Assembly (NCBI GenBank): GCA_963575645.1
Contig: OY754466.1
Span: 45,106,001-45,170,000, forward strand
Origin: Xanthostigma xanthostigma
Lineage: Eukaryota; Arthropoda; Insecta; Raphidioptera; Raphidiidae
DNA length: 64,000 nucleotides
Direction of reading: 5' to 3'
Below, piece after piece: positions 33,564-45,401 of this stretch. How positions within the stretch are numbered: position 1 is the first letter of the stretch; every line of letters starts with the position of its first letter. The position numbers were made by a program, and so were the translations under genes. Below the pieces are notes generated by a model. It was not told the origin of the DNA. It searched no databases and worked only from the letters and a program-made list of their open reading frames with translations.

Positions 33564-34313
33564 ATTTCTGCACGTGCCTTCATTGTTTCTTTGAGCACAA
33601 AATTAATTCTCGCATCCTACGAACTATTAACGATTTCTTTTATTTGGCCTCAGAATCAATGATGCAAATATTGAGGTTAAAGATATGGTACAATAGAAAC
33701 AAAACAATGCAGGTACTGTTACTGCTTATATCAGCGGGCACAAGTCAGAACAGATTATGTAGGATTTTCGTTGTTTTTTTTCCTTCTATATTTTTACCTT
33801 TGACTATTAAGCTATGGACTAACAAAGCTAACTTCACACTTGTTGTCAAGATCTCTAGTGACACGATGTTCTAGCTGAGAACTAAAACTTTTAAATATAA
33901 TAGCGTTGCTATGGGAACGCCATATAAACAGCTGTTGTTTTTAATGTAAGGTAATATTGTCAAAATTTTAAACGTCATTTTTGATAGACGCAATTTTTAA
34001 GATCACTTAAGTTTAACACACAAAAAATTTCAAAGTAAATATGATTTTCAAAAAATACCAAATCACAACTAAACTAACCAAAATAACTACATCTGGTTTC
34101 TCACACGGATTATACAACTTTTTTACAGTTATTTGAATATCGCGCTTCTTTGGAACGATGGATCAATTCCTATGTACCAAAACAGTTGAAAAATGTTGCT
34201 ACTCTGGGAACTAGCAGTTCATTTCTAAATAGTCAAAGGTTTTCACATAATAAATCCACACTGCCTGTATTGTCGGAAGGATTTTGACACTGCGACTCGG
34301 GTTTTTTTTTTAA

Positions 34314-34598
34314 CACTTTGACGGACAAACCGGCTTAGACCGTTATAAACAAAACTTCAAAAGTTTGACACGACGGCTGAAGCCGTCGTATACTACGGAA
34401 CGTTTTATAGCAAGACGGGTGTAGCAGTCTATTTTCCAGTGTAGAATACATACCCTGTGTGCTTTCCGCACAAATATCTACTAAGGCAATATTGTCACAA
34501 CATAACAACTTATAAAAGTAATTCAATTTCAAACATATGAAAAAAACTATAGTGTCAAAATTGGAACAAAACTGAATTTTTAAGTGTCCGTCAAAGTG
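34314..34598. mobile_element. piggyBac-like MITE
   Basis: TTAA at 34310-34313 and 34599-34602 flanks perfect inverted ends CACTTTGACGGACA. TTAA duplications with CACTTTG-type ends fit piggyBac-like elements. A small palindrome GACGGCTGAAGCCGTC lies inside. Confidence 0.75.
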
Positions 34599-34602
34599 TT
34601 AA

Positions 34603-36122
34603 TTTGTGAATGAATTTCGTGCGACTTTGCCATCGCACTGCCCAGAAAAAATGTAATTGGTGACGTTTGAATTAATAAATGAATTGGATTAATAAATCGT
34701 TATCAGTTTTATTTTATCAAAAATCTGAAATAAGCCGTTTTGTTTATGACCACAGATGTATTGTAAACTGTGGTCATTTTTATTTACATAGCGTTGCACT
34801 TTTTAGCACATCGATTTTTACTATTCTTTCACCGTTTATTTTTTAAATTTATAAACTACAGTTAATACACACATTTAATCGAGACTATTTACACCAATAT
34901 TCTTTACTTTAATGTATTCACCGAACGTAACTAGTTATTTATTCGGTTCATTTGTTCCTCAGCTAGCTATTCCTCTGAATAAATACCGATAATTGCATTC
35001 ACCAAACATAATTATGTTTACTGCAGGTATAAAAGTATTCTGTCCAAATTCTCGGGTATAAATATTTATTCGCCTGATAAAATAATAATGGTCACCACAT
35101 AATATCTAACCTATAAACGTGAGGTATTATATCTACAGTTGCTCTTGTTAATTTATTTATGTTTTGTTTATTAACCTTTTGTGAAGTGTATAGTTGTAAA
35201 ACATTAAAGTTATGGGAAGTTTGTGTGCAATTGGGTTAGGATAAAACATTATTATTTTGTGAAACATTTTTTTGACGTTGAACACCATAGATCGGATTTT
35301 TAGGTGAACGTCAAAATATTCAACAAAAAGAGCAAGGAGTATAGTGCAGTGTATATTTATTCTTTAACTAACTTTTCCACCTGATTATTTACTTGGTAAA
35401 TTGAAAGTAAATGTTATTCTAACGAATAAATTTGTAACTTCTATCTTTATTAGTGTCCGGCATATATGGGCATAAAAGAAAGAAATGTGGTGAATAAAAT
35501 GACTGTAAAAGTCGTAAAAATAATCTTTAATTATGAAATTGCTGCAATTAACATAAATTGGTGTTTGTTGACAATATTTGGAATTTACACGTGCGAATAA
35601 AGTTATGGAAACTTTTAGAAGTTTGTTTTATATGAATATTTGAAGATCCTGCTTAGAGTTTTTTTTTTAAGTCAGCAATCAAATATTCAACTTTCCGTAA
35701 CGAATCAAAATTTTAATTATGTAGCTGTTAAAAGCAAAATGTCGTTCAAAAGATTATATACTGGTTTGAAATAATTACTTAATTCTTACTGCAACTTATA
35801 ATTTGAAATTTTCATATTATATTAATTTTCAACAAAGTGTTTTATAATTGTTACCTATTAATTTTAAATTTTATTGCTGGAAATAATAATTGTTGTTTAC
35901 AGAAGTTATTATGCAAAATAAATGTTTCCTTTGTTGGAAATTTTTGATTTTGTAAGCAGTTCAATAAATTGTCCAGCTTTAATACCACAAAACATAATTT
36001 TTCGTTAATTGACATATCTAATCAAATATTAAATTATACCCGTTAAGATAGAACAAAGAGGTGATGTTTGTTTATTTATTTGTTAATCTTTGAAAGATTC
36101 GAACCGATTTGAAAAACTATTA
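34603..36122. other. No gene recognised
   Basis: Strongly AT-rich DNA with no supported reading frame, splice pair or repeat boundary. Confidence 0.4.
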
Positions 36123-36279
36123 AGTATGTTCCAAGCAACCAGCAAACGGTACGAAACCGTCAACGTCATGCGCAGATAGCAAAAACGTGTTCGAAAACCG
36201 ATACAAACAGTTTCGTTTTAGATACTGCGCATGCAGGTGGCGGTTTCGTTACCGTTTACTGTCTGCTAGGAACATACCT
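36123..36279. repeat. Short MITE with AGTATGTTCC ends
   Basis: AGTATGTTCCAAGCAACCAG at the left and, inverted, GGTATGTTCCTAGCAGACAG at the right, followed inward by AAACGGTA-CGAAACCG on both sides. About 157 bp. Confidence 0.7.
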
Positions 36280-36379
36280 ATTGGCTGTTTAGAACCCTAA
36301 AAGGTGACTGAGCAGTATACCCTGACTAAACTTATAGTACGATTCCAAAATACGCGGCACAGTTTTTATGCATGGATCA

Positions 36380-36735
36380 CTTTTCATAACGGCTTATTAT
36401 TCTATTTATTTTTTCAAGAAAGTTTTGTTAAAAAAATTTTTTTCTAAACTTTATAGTTTCGGAAATATTTTGAAAATAAAAAAAAATCAGCCGCTCTTTT
36501 GTTTTATGAATCTGTCAGAAATAAACTAGTTAGGCATGCTTTGATTAATTTTCACATGACGTGGAACATATTATGTAGGTAACCATGGCAACGAATAGCA
36601 AATATCATATTGAATACTAGCCATTACCCGCGTCACCTCACGCGATATCAGAAATTTTATTTTCTTTATTGTAATCAAATGTCAACATTTTTGAAGTTGG
36701 AATGGTCCCGTCGCCCAATTGGCTGGAATTTTTAC
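36380..36735 (+). repeat. Interspersed repeat R36, copy 1
   Basis: About 355 bp, highly similar to 55578-55935 in the same orientation. It includes CAGCCGCTCTTTTGTTTTATG, a CCATGGCAACGAATAG block and TGGAATGGTCCCGTCGCCCA. No coding frame. Confidence 0.8.
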
Positions 36736-37048
36736 ACTGGAGCACAATACCAAACAGTAAAATAGTACCAGATGAAGTTCGGCGATCAATTAGGTATTAC
36801 GTTTTGTGCTTCTATTTTGAAAATATCACGATTTTTGCGCGTCGGCCAGAGTACGTGCTTTGTGAAATATATCTAATTCTTATTTATGATATCTATTTTT
36901 ATTTTGAACTTAGACGTAGATCATAACATATGTATTTTACGATGAGTTAAAAATACGAACGTGCAGTATAATTATGTCGGCGTTGAAATTATTGTACCAC
37001 ACGTCTGAGACAGTATTGGAAAAACTATACTTGACGGGTGCTATCCTT

Positions 37049-38414
37049 ATGCTGGGTTGCGGATATAGAATTGTCAAAAAAATCAGATTTGACAATGACC
37101 TTCGATTGTGAACATAAATATTTCTCCATATGAAAAGCGTAGTAGAGTTTCAAATCGATCCTGATCGAAAAATAATTGATCAATTGAAACGATATTTTTC
37201 TTCAACTGCAGTGTATACATGTATTTAGTATCGTTTTTTGTGCAATTTACATTTCAAACGTTTTCCTACGCATTTTGATCGAAATTTAGCTTGAAAAGCG
37301 GTCATTTTTATGTAGATCTATTGGGCTAAGAGCTGGCTACGGAGAAAATGGGTGACTCGGTGCAGAGCTGAAAATTTGCAGAATAATAGAAGATAGTATA
37401 AGTAAGTAGGGAAAAAATTGCCAGAAGGCTAGGCAGAAGATAAAGAGCCGCCAGAAGGCGCTAATGTTGCGAAAAATCAGTGCACTTCTGGCAATTTCTA
37501 TACTTATTCTGTAATTCAAAACTAGATTATATATTATATTATATATTATACATTATTTAGTTATAAGGGTATACTGAAAATTCAAACATGATATAATAAT
37601 TACATTCGACAAATATTTAAAATTATTAATGACATTTTGATAGAAATAAAATTAAATTAACTAATAAAGTTACGTTGTTATAACAACGTAATTTTATTAA
37701 TGAAAATTTATTATGACGATTAATTTTATTTCTATCAAAATGTCATTAATAATTTTGAATATTTGTCGAATGTAATTATTATATCATGTTTGAATTTTCA
37801 GTAAGCCCTTATAACTATAGAATGTATAATATATAATATAGTTTTGAATTACAGAATAAGTATAGAAATTGCCAGAAGTGCACTGATTTTTCGCAACATT
37901 AGCGCCTTCTGGCGGCTCTTTATCTTCCGCCTAGCCTTCTGGCAATTTTTTCCCTACTTACTTATACTATCTCCTATTATTCTGCAAATTTTCAGCTCTG
38001 CACCGAGTCACCCATTTTCTCCGTAGCCAGTTCTCCGACTATATTATTTGTTTTTGTGTGAGTACATTCGGATGTTTTTTGCCGATATTTTGAATCATAG
38101 AGATATAAGTAACTGGAGTACGCTAGTGAAAATGTCATCGGTTGAGAGAGAGAGAGAACGTTGCAGAAAACCCAGAAAACCAGATGTTTAAACAAATCAG
38201 CATTGCTTTGTATCATTAGTTACCATAGTGATAAGGAACTGTTCTCTGTCTGAATTGCAGACACTTTCACGGCTTACTCGCCTACTCTAGTCTAATATCT
38301 CTATGGTTTGAATATACGATATTAGACTATGCATGAGAACTGTAATTATATGATCACAATCCAAGGTCATTGTTAAATCAATTTTTTTGACAACCCTTCC
38401 TGCAACCCAGCATT
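37049..38414. mobile_element. CTGGGTTGC-ended foldback element, copy 2, carrying a large palindrome
   Basis: ATGCTGGGTTGCGGATATAG at the left and, inverted, ATGCTGGGTTGCAGGAAGGG at the right. Both are followed inward by TGTCAAAAAAAT and CAATGACCTT. A spacerless palindrome of about 700 bp (37333-38030) occupies its middle. Confidence 0.65.
37333..38030. repeat. Near-perfect spacerless palindrome, about 349-bp arms
   Basis: The arms mirror each other from CTGGCTACGGAG to the centre at 37680/37681 (GTTGTTA|TAACAAC) with only scattered differences. Mirror-image reading frames of 60 codons on opposite strands (37337-37519 and 37844-38026) are a consequence of the symmetry, not genes. Shorter inverted motifs (TTGCCAGAAG/CTTCTGGCAA) lie within each arm. 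Confidence 0.9.
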
Positions 38415-39651
38415 AATATTTAAAACGTTATACAGTAGACACAACTGTGTCCACCGTGGACAAAAGTGTAGACACACTTACATCGCCATTGTGTCAACTT
38501 TTTTTTTTTATTTAAATAAAACACGCTCAGCATCTAAGGCTATTGCGTGGATATATCGTTATCTACAGGTAAGGTATTACATACAATAATAATTTATAAT
38601 TACACTTGTTTATGATGTACATGTTATGGTAAGTATATCATTTGATTATTATTTAACATTTTATATTTGTGTCAACTTTTAAATTATGTACAAGGACATG
38701 AAACAATACAAACGATTTTTGAGTTTACTTGTTTTTTATTAAAGTTCAAAATAGCAGAACGGTTAAAAACAACTAAATTGTGCGTCAATAAGCTATTATT
38801 ATCAGTACTGCATTATTTATAGAGAATTATTACAAAATATTTGAACATTCTTGATAAGTTTTTGACCTAAAGCGTCACACTAAGTTCAGGTAAACTACAA
38901 ATATTTTCAATATTCGAACCGGTTCTAAAAATGTTTGCCTACCAATAGTCTTATACACACCTTTGCTATCACGATTCTAATTTCTTTGAACGTCTTCCAA
39001 AATACTTATTAATAAACACTTATTTTTGAAATTACTTATATCTATTGGCTGATTATGAGTCATATTTTTTGTAAACAGTGCAAAATATAATTCGACATTA
39101 TTATACAAAAATTATAGAGTTTTAAATGAAATCTTTATGAAAGTACAAAATGATAAAACAATAGAAATTTCAGGAATAATTATTTTGTATGAACTATAAA
39201 CAGATTTAAGCTTGTGATAACAGTCATAACAGTTGATAAATAATTTAATTTATTTTATTTAATATCCGGGTTTTGTTTAAACAAGATGCCCTTTAGACAT
39301 TGCCACGATTTTTTTTTTTGGATCACGAATTAAAATATATATTGTTGAAAATATCAACACAAGCAGAAAAAATATCATAATATAGATTTTAGTCGTATTT
39401 AGACGTATACACACAGTCTGCACTGCGCATGCGTACAGAGTGCGTATGCCGGATTGACAGAGAGAGTAGAAACGATTCTCCCACTCTTTCCTCTCAACTG
39501 CCGGTTTAAGTCGGCGAAGAGGAAGCGTTCCACTTTTTGTCTGATCCAGACCAATTTACACCCCTAACTCGCCCAAAAAAAGTTTCACTTCAAAAATAAT
39601 AGATGAAAAATATGAATAACCCTGATAATTATAGTGGTCATAAATAAACTA

Positions 39652-40150
39652 CAGAGTAAACTCCATTTAACGTCACTCGATATAACGACAAACTCCTTAA
39701 AACGTCGAAATTACTTAACTCTAGTTGATTTAACTTGTTGTTCATACAATGATACACTCTAAATAACGACACACCCACTCTAAATAACGACAACAATACG
39801 TCATCATTAAGCAATAAACAGTACTTGTTTGTTATTTTGTTGTCGGCATCATGCGTACCGGAGATTCTAAGAAATTCGTTCTTTTATTTGTTGAGAGTAT
39901 CTTTCATATGTTTAGCTCAGCTGTTTATCGATAAGTTATCATATTCTTAGTTGCCCACAAACTTGCAAAACGTTGTAATTTGTGATAGTATGAATGTTGG
40001 TCAGTTGTAAATTTTATATATTATGAGTAAATACATAATATTATAGTAAAAAATATTAATAAATTATTTCTTCTCTCTGTTTAACGACAACTCTCACTAA
40101 AGCCACAAAGTGCACAGTCCCTTGAGTGTCGCTATATAGAGTTTACACTG
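39652..40150. mobile_element. Tigger/pogo-like MITE with TA duplication
   Basis: The ends are CAGAGTAAACTCCATTTAACG and, inverted, CAGTGTAAACTCTATATAGCG, between TA dinucleotides. The ends resemble those of the element at 20592-21474. TAACGACA motifs recur inside. No transposase frame. Confidence 0.7.
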
Positions 40151-40555
40151 TACAATAAAAAAAGAGATCGCAAAAACCGTCTTTCAATCTGACATTCCAT
40201 TTTATCAATTTAAATTTAGAGTGTTCTCAAAATAATAATCACGTGACGTTCGTTAATAATTATCATTGGACACCTCACGCCGTGATTTAATTACAAAATA
40301 ACATTTACATCGCTGTCAGTTTCTTTCAGATTAATCGTTGATTGTTGAAAACACTTCGTAACTATACATTATTATCCTAGCTTTTTGTTTCCCTTCCCAT
40401 AATCGTCCATTAAGCTGTCAAAATGTCAAAAGTTATTTTATGTCACGAAATATGCTTAGCGGATTTTTATTTTGGTAACCTATAAAGAAGTTTCAAGTAA
40501 CGAATAACTTGCAAAATAATGAACGCTATCTGTGGTCACAAGACGAAATCATTTA

Positions 40556-41070
40556 ATAATAATAATAATAATTACAAACTTTATTTAAAAAAACATGTAT
40601 ACATGTGTAAATAGCGTCACCAGTTGTATTAATTACAGAATTCTTCCAGGGAATAGTAAGTTTTTTTTTGTTAAATGTGTTTTTAACTTATTTTTGAATT
40701 TTAGATTGTTTTCTATAGTTTTAATATCTTCAGGGATTTTATTATGTATCCGTATCATAGCGTTATGGGTTCCTTTATATGTCACAGAAAGGTGTGAAAA
40801 ATTAGTTTTTAAATGATTTAATTTATTACGGCTAGTGTAGTATGTTGTATTTGATTTGAACTGAATAAATGCGGAAACTGCCTGACAAACTTTGCAGATT
40901 CTAAGATATATATAAACTGTAGACTGTAAGTACTGATAATTCTGGGAATAAATTACGACAGCTAGTACGAGGACCCACGTTGTATCTATGATACGGATAC
41001 ATTTCTTTTGAAGTTTTAAGATTTTGATGGTATGCACCGAATTGCCCCAAAAAACGATTCCAAACTGCAT
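40556..41070 (-). pseudogene. LINE 3' end: RT C-terminal part with AAT tail
   Basis: The minus-strand frame (40633-41070) begins QFGIVFWGNSVHTIKILKLQ and KKCIRIIDT, the W-G-x-S...L-Q-K-x-I-R-I-I block downstream of the reverse transcriptase catalytic region in CR1/jockey-group LINEs. It ends with HNKIPEDIKTIENNLKFKNK and a lysine-rich helix. The middle is diverged. AAT repeats at 40556-40575 are the 3' tail. Confidence 0.8.
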
Positions 41071-41304
41071 AACCGAATGAAAGTAAGCATAATATTTAAG
41101 TCACATCTTAGGTAAAATCATTTTGAAGTATAGATTACAATATTGTGGTCCAGCGTACATTGCAATGGGATTGGAATAGCACTGCCGCTAATATATTTCG
41201 AAAAATTTTTCGACACCAGGGAATACTCTGAATTCCGAGTCGAACGAAATTTATTTGCCAATTTATTTATTACAAATCTAAATCAATTCGAAATTGTATT
41301 TCCT

Positions 41305-41744
41305 CGGCTAAAGCGGGATGGCGTAGCGGTGAGAGCACTAGACTCGCATTCGGGAGGTACCGGGTTCGAATCCCGGCGAGGGCAGATGTGTCTGGGACTT
41401 TTTTCTGCTGCCTCTCGCCGAGAAACGGTAATTCCTGTACCGGCCATCTTGTTGAGGTTTTCCATGGTTTCCCTCAACAATTCCAGATAAATATCGAGAT
41501 GGTTCCTTATTCAAGGCCATGGCCGATTACCTGTCAAACTCTCATGCTCAAAATTTGCCTACCTCATCCTAATTTCCTAAAAATGCCTTCAATCGCCCAA
41601 TGCTATTAATTAAGTTGAAGTTTAAAAATTGTAAAAAATAACGGGAAGTGTGATGAATGGAAAATAGTAATGGTGCGAATGGGGTCTGTTATGATATAAG
41701 GTCGAGAAACGGACGTTACACGCATTATTAGTATATTATTATTA
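41305..41744 (+). repeat. tRNA-headed SINE, copy 2
   Basis: The head has GGCGTAGCGGTGAGAGC (A box) and GGGTTCGAATCCC (B box). The body matches 12331-12883 without the nested insertion, so this is the intact form, about 0.44 kb. Several overlapping reading frames here are products of the SINE. Confidence 0.85.
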
Positions 41745-41930
41745 TTTCCTCGGTTAAAATTTTCTATGTTGGTAAATGAATGCCATTCGATTTGGCCACG
41801 TTCAAAGCAATCGCAAACTGTGCTTTCTCTTTCCATTCAACTGGAAAATAAACGCATGCGCCCATTGAGAAGGTAATCCAAATTTCATACAAAAGTGCTG
41901 AATAAGTCTGTACAAAATAGAGTAAATAAA

Positions 41931-43207
41931 AACCGGTCAAGTGCGAGTCGGACTCGCACACGAAGGGTTCCGTACACTATGTACTTTTTAAATACTTTTG
42001 TAAAAGAAACAAGAGAGGCGCTATAACAATATGTAACCAGTGGGAGTATGCAAGTAGTTCAAGAATTTCAAGGCGTGAAATTTTACATAATTCACCCCGG
42101 CGTTTTTATATTATAAACACTTTTTTTACAAAACTTTCTTTTAAAATAGAATAATAAACCATTATGAAATATATACTATTATTATATAAAACAACGTTAT
42201 TGCATATATTTCTTTTGCGCATCCCAAAAAAATTACAAAACTTTTGTAAACATAGATAGAATAATAAACCGTAATGAAAAGTATACCGTTATTATATAAA
42301 AAAACAGCCTTATAGTATATATTTCTTCTACGCATGCGCCGATTTTTTTCAAAAATTTATTTTACAAAACTCCTGTAAAACAAAATAATACGCCTTTATG
42401 AAAAGTATACTATTATCTTATAAAAACAACATTATAATATATATTTCTTTTGCGCTTGCGCCGACGTCTCTGAAAAACAATAGGCCTCTTCATATTTGCA
42501 TATCAAACATCCTCCCAAAATTTGGTTTCATTCCGCTCATCCATGGTGTTGGAATGGTAAAAAATGTAAAAAATGACGTTTGCATCTGTCAAAGCAATAT
42601 GTTCTAATAATTAAAATTAGTTATTCAAATCGTTAACTCAGAAGGCGTTGCCTTTCACAAAATACTAATGTCAAAAGACTGACTAATATTTGAAATGACA
42701 TTCGTTTTTGAACAAATGCAATCTTTTTTTTTAAGACAAAACATACGCAATATTTAAATTCCCATAGTACACTATGCAACAAACGAAGACAGACGATCTC
42801 CGTGTATGCTATGGATTAGACAAAATTGAATTTATACATTATATTTCTATATAAAGCTGTACAAAAAAAGTGTTTCGACGAATTCTGTTATACAAAATCT
42901 ATGTAAAATTTTCTCCTCTTTCGTTTAAGACAGGTCTCGAAACGATCTGATTTAAATTGAGCGAATTATAAGCAAAAAACTTAGTTTGCTCCTCTTTTGG
43001 GAGTTTTGGGGGGTTTTTAATTATTTGTTGTTCTAGCGGCAATAGAAATACACACTCTGTGAAAATTTCAACTCTCTACCTATTACGGTTCTTGAGATAC
43101 AGCCCGCTGACAGACAGACGGACAGACAGACAGACAGACAGACGGACAGCGGAGGCTTAGTAATAGGGTCCCGTTTGAGCACCCTTCGGGTACGGAACCC
43201 TAAAAAG
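41931..43207 (+). mobile_element. GGCCAAGTGCGAGTCGG / TACGGAACCC repeat, long copy
   Basis: It begins AACCGGTCAAGTGCGAGTCG with AAGGGTTCCGTAC and ends CACCCTTCGGGTACGGAACC, preceded by a CAGACAGACGGA tract. This is a common insect interspersed repeat with subterminal inverted GGGTTCCGTA. An internal tandem array (42128-42465) is present. Confidence 0.75.
42128..42465 (+). repeat. Tandem array of about 112-120 bp, three units
   Basis: Units start near TACAAAACT at 42128, 42234 and 42361. Each contains AATAATA(A)ACC, ATGAAAAGTATAC-type sequence and TATATTTCTT(T/C)TGCGC. They are diverged by substitutions and small indels. Confidence 0.7.
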
Positions 43208-44047
43208 AATTGACTATATTTTTTAAAATCTATTTTTTTTCAGACGAAGACACATAAAAACGTTTATGTAAGACGCTTTGCCTTGCGGCTACCGTGGCAT
43301 AAAATCGCAAAAAAATTGACAAAGATTCAAAATTAAGAAGAAAAAAGCAGTTTGTACTTTGTATCAACATTAATACTTGCAGATAATACAGTATTTTGAT
43401 AGAGTAATCTTGAACGCAATTTTTGTATAGCTTTTGCATTTTACAGAATCCAATTTTCTCCTTATATGAGCTTTCCATCGAGCTTTCCTTATTGGAAAAA
43501 GTCAATTCGCTTTCTGTCGGTTAGCCTTGACATCGTACAGTTTTATCCAGTGGCTTTCAAACAAAACTGTGGTTAAGTCAGACAGATGATGCACTTTTAG
43601 AGGCCAGAATAGATCACTGATCGAACGCTGGATAGTGGATAGTTTTGTTTTGCCATAGGAAGCCACGTTCCGATTAGAAGCAATTTTGTACCTCTTTGTG
43701 CACTGTGACAAAGTAGACTGAAGAAGTCTAGAATATTTTTCTTACATCCAAAACTTATAAGAGATGGAATACATTGGCTGAAGTCTATCTCTCTCACACT
43801 TTGACTTTTTTTCCTTCCTCCACCAATAGCTTCAGGGTTTGACCCATGTGCCAATTTCTTAGTTTTTTAAAAATTCAACAACATGTAAAACAGGAACACA
43901 ATGATGGATGGATTGATGGAACTAGAGGGATTTTGAAAATTAAAAGTAAATAATAATTTGTTACATTGACTAAACTATTTAGTCATTATACATAATGTTT
44001 AGCGATTAAGTATAATGGCTAGTTAATCACTTCAGCTGCGACATTTA
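43208..44047 (-). other. Cluster of overlapping unidentified minus-strand reading frames
   Basis: Three minus-strand frames of 69-91 codons occupy 43230-43854, in different phases. None shows a motif that I recognise. They could be remnants of one frameshifted transposon protein. Chance is equally possible. Confidence 0.25.
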
Positions 44048-44051
44048 TATA

Positions 44052-44814
44052 TGTTACGGTATATACCCGAATTCGGTCAATGACCGAAATAAATGCGCCA
44101 AACTAGTTTTGACCAACGAATATTGCCCAAACCCGAAATCTTACATTTAAACGGGTATTAAGCGTTATAAAATGAGCAAAACTAGTTTTGCGCATTTTCA
44201 ATTGGTCAAAACTAGTTCTGTCCATTTTTGAACGGACAATACTAGTTCTACTTGTTTCATTCAATCAACGTCCGAACCCGAACAAAAGTAGGGTTATGTT
44301 CTTGTTTATGTACCTATCTATTGAATTGTTCTCCTGAACGTTATAATTAATATAATTGTGGGATATTCAGTGTAATAATTAAGTAAAAATGCAAGGTAAA
44401 TTCGAGTCTCAACTAATTCGCCTATTGGGGGCTTCAGAAACATAATTTTATGACGAAACATAATTACCTTACTACACTAAGTGAGGTTAAGAAAGCAAAT
44501 TTATTGAAAGCTGAACTAAAACCTCTGTCTGCTAAACAATACAGAAGAATAAATCGCTTTGATATAATAAGTATCATTGATGTGGAAAAGTTAATTAAAA
44601 AACGCAAAGAAAATTCCGATGCCATAATACTAGTACTGTCCGTTCAAAAGTGGACAGAACTAGTTTTATCCACTTGAAAATGCGCAAAACTAGTTTTGCT
44701 CATTTTTTAACAGTCAATACCCGTTTAAATGTAACATTTCGGGTTTGGTAAATATTCGTTGGTCAAAACTAGTTTTGCGCATTTATTTCGGTCATTCTGG
44801 TATAGACCGTAACA
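44052..44814 (+). mobile_element. Ginger-like DNA transposon remnant with TATA duplication
   Basis: TATA flanks both ends (44048-44051 and 44815-44818). Inverted arms of about 200 bp begin TGTTACGGTATATACC and, inverted, TGTTACGGTCTATACC. Each arm repeats the palindromic motif AAACTAGTTTTG several times. A 75-codon frame lies between and partly within the arms. TGT ends, 4-bp duplications and a KRBA2-like protein piece together suggest the Ginger superfamily. Confidence 0.6.
44450..44677 (+). pseudogene. KRBA2/Ginger-type integrase N-terminal remnant
   Basis: The frame contains LSAKQYRRINRFDIISIIDV followed by EKLIKKRKE. In KRAB-A-domain protein 2-like (Ginger-derived) proteins a similar Y-x-x-x-K/R-x-x-D-I/V-x-x-x-x-x-E-K-L-I segment precedes the zinc-binding and integrase domains. 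The integrase core is absent here. The family match is from memory of the pattern. Confidence 0.45.
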
Positions 44815-45401
44815 TATACATCATTTTTCTTCCCGAATTCGTAAATTTGACTACTTAGGTACACAAGTTCATTTTAACGTACGGTCACAAAATTTGATGA
44901 TTGCTTTGTTAAAAAAAAATTTTTTTTTCGAGAATATTTACGTATTATTGTGCGCCTATGGGCTATTTATAAACACCACAATCTGAATTAAAATTAGAAA
45001 CTATTATCAGCTAAGGTTATGCGACCTTGGTACTTCAAACTAACAATATCTAAACTTATTTCGTTTATAGTTTTTTACAGTTCCTTTCTATACACTATGA
45101 GTATACAATCACGTCGGAGTTTTAGATTTCCGTACCCAAGTTTTGTAAAATCAAATAACTTTACCTTCAATCACGTTATAATATCGTTTCTTTTTTTTAT
45201 TATTGCTCGACGTCAGTTTTAAATAGTACTGCGATGATACAGGCCCATCCTTATTACCTGATTTATAAATTTAAAAAAAAATCTCAAATATAAAAAAAGC
45301 TGAATGGATGCAATAAAAGTGTATCTCTTTTAGTATAGAAGTTTTGACGGCCTAAAATGTACAGAAATTAATACAGATTGAAATACTGCAGAGGTGTGTG
45401 C

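Noticed and set aside
37337-38026. Two identical 60-codon reading frames on opposite strands
   Set aside because: They are mirror images created by the palindrome and show no family motif.
41143-41609. Several overlapping 60-115-codon frames on both strands
   Set aside because: They come from a tRNA-headed SINE that also occurs at 12.3 kb; they are not conserved as protein.
43230-43854. Multi-frame minus-strand gene
   Set aside because: Three frames overlap in different phases, none with recognisable motifs; kept only as a low-confidence region.
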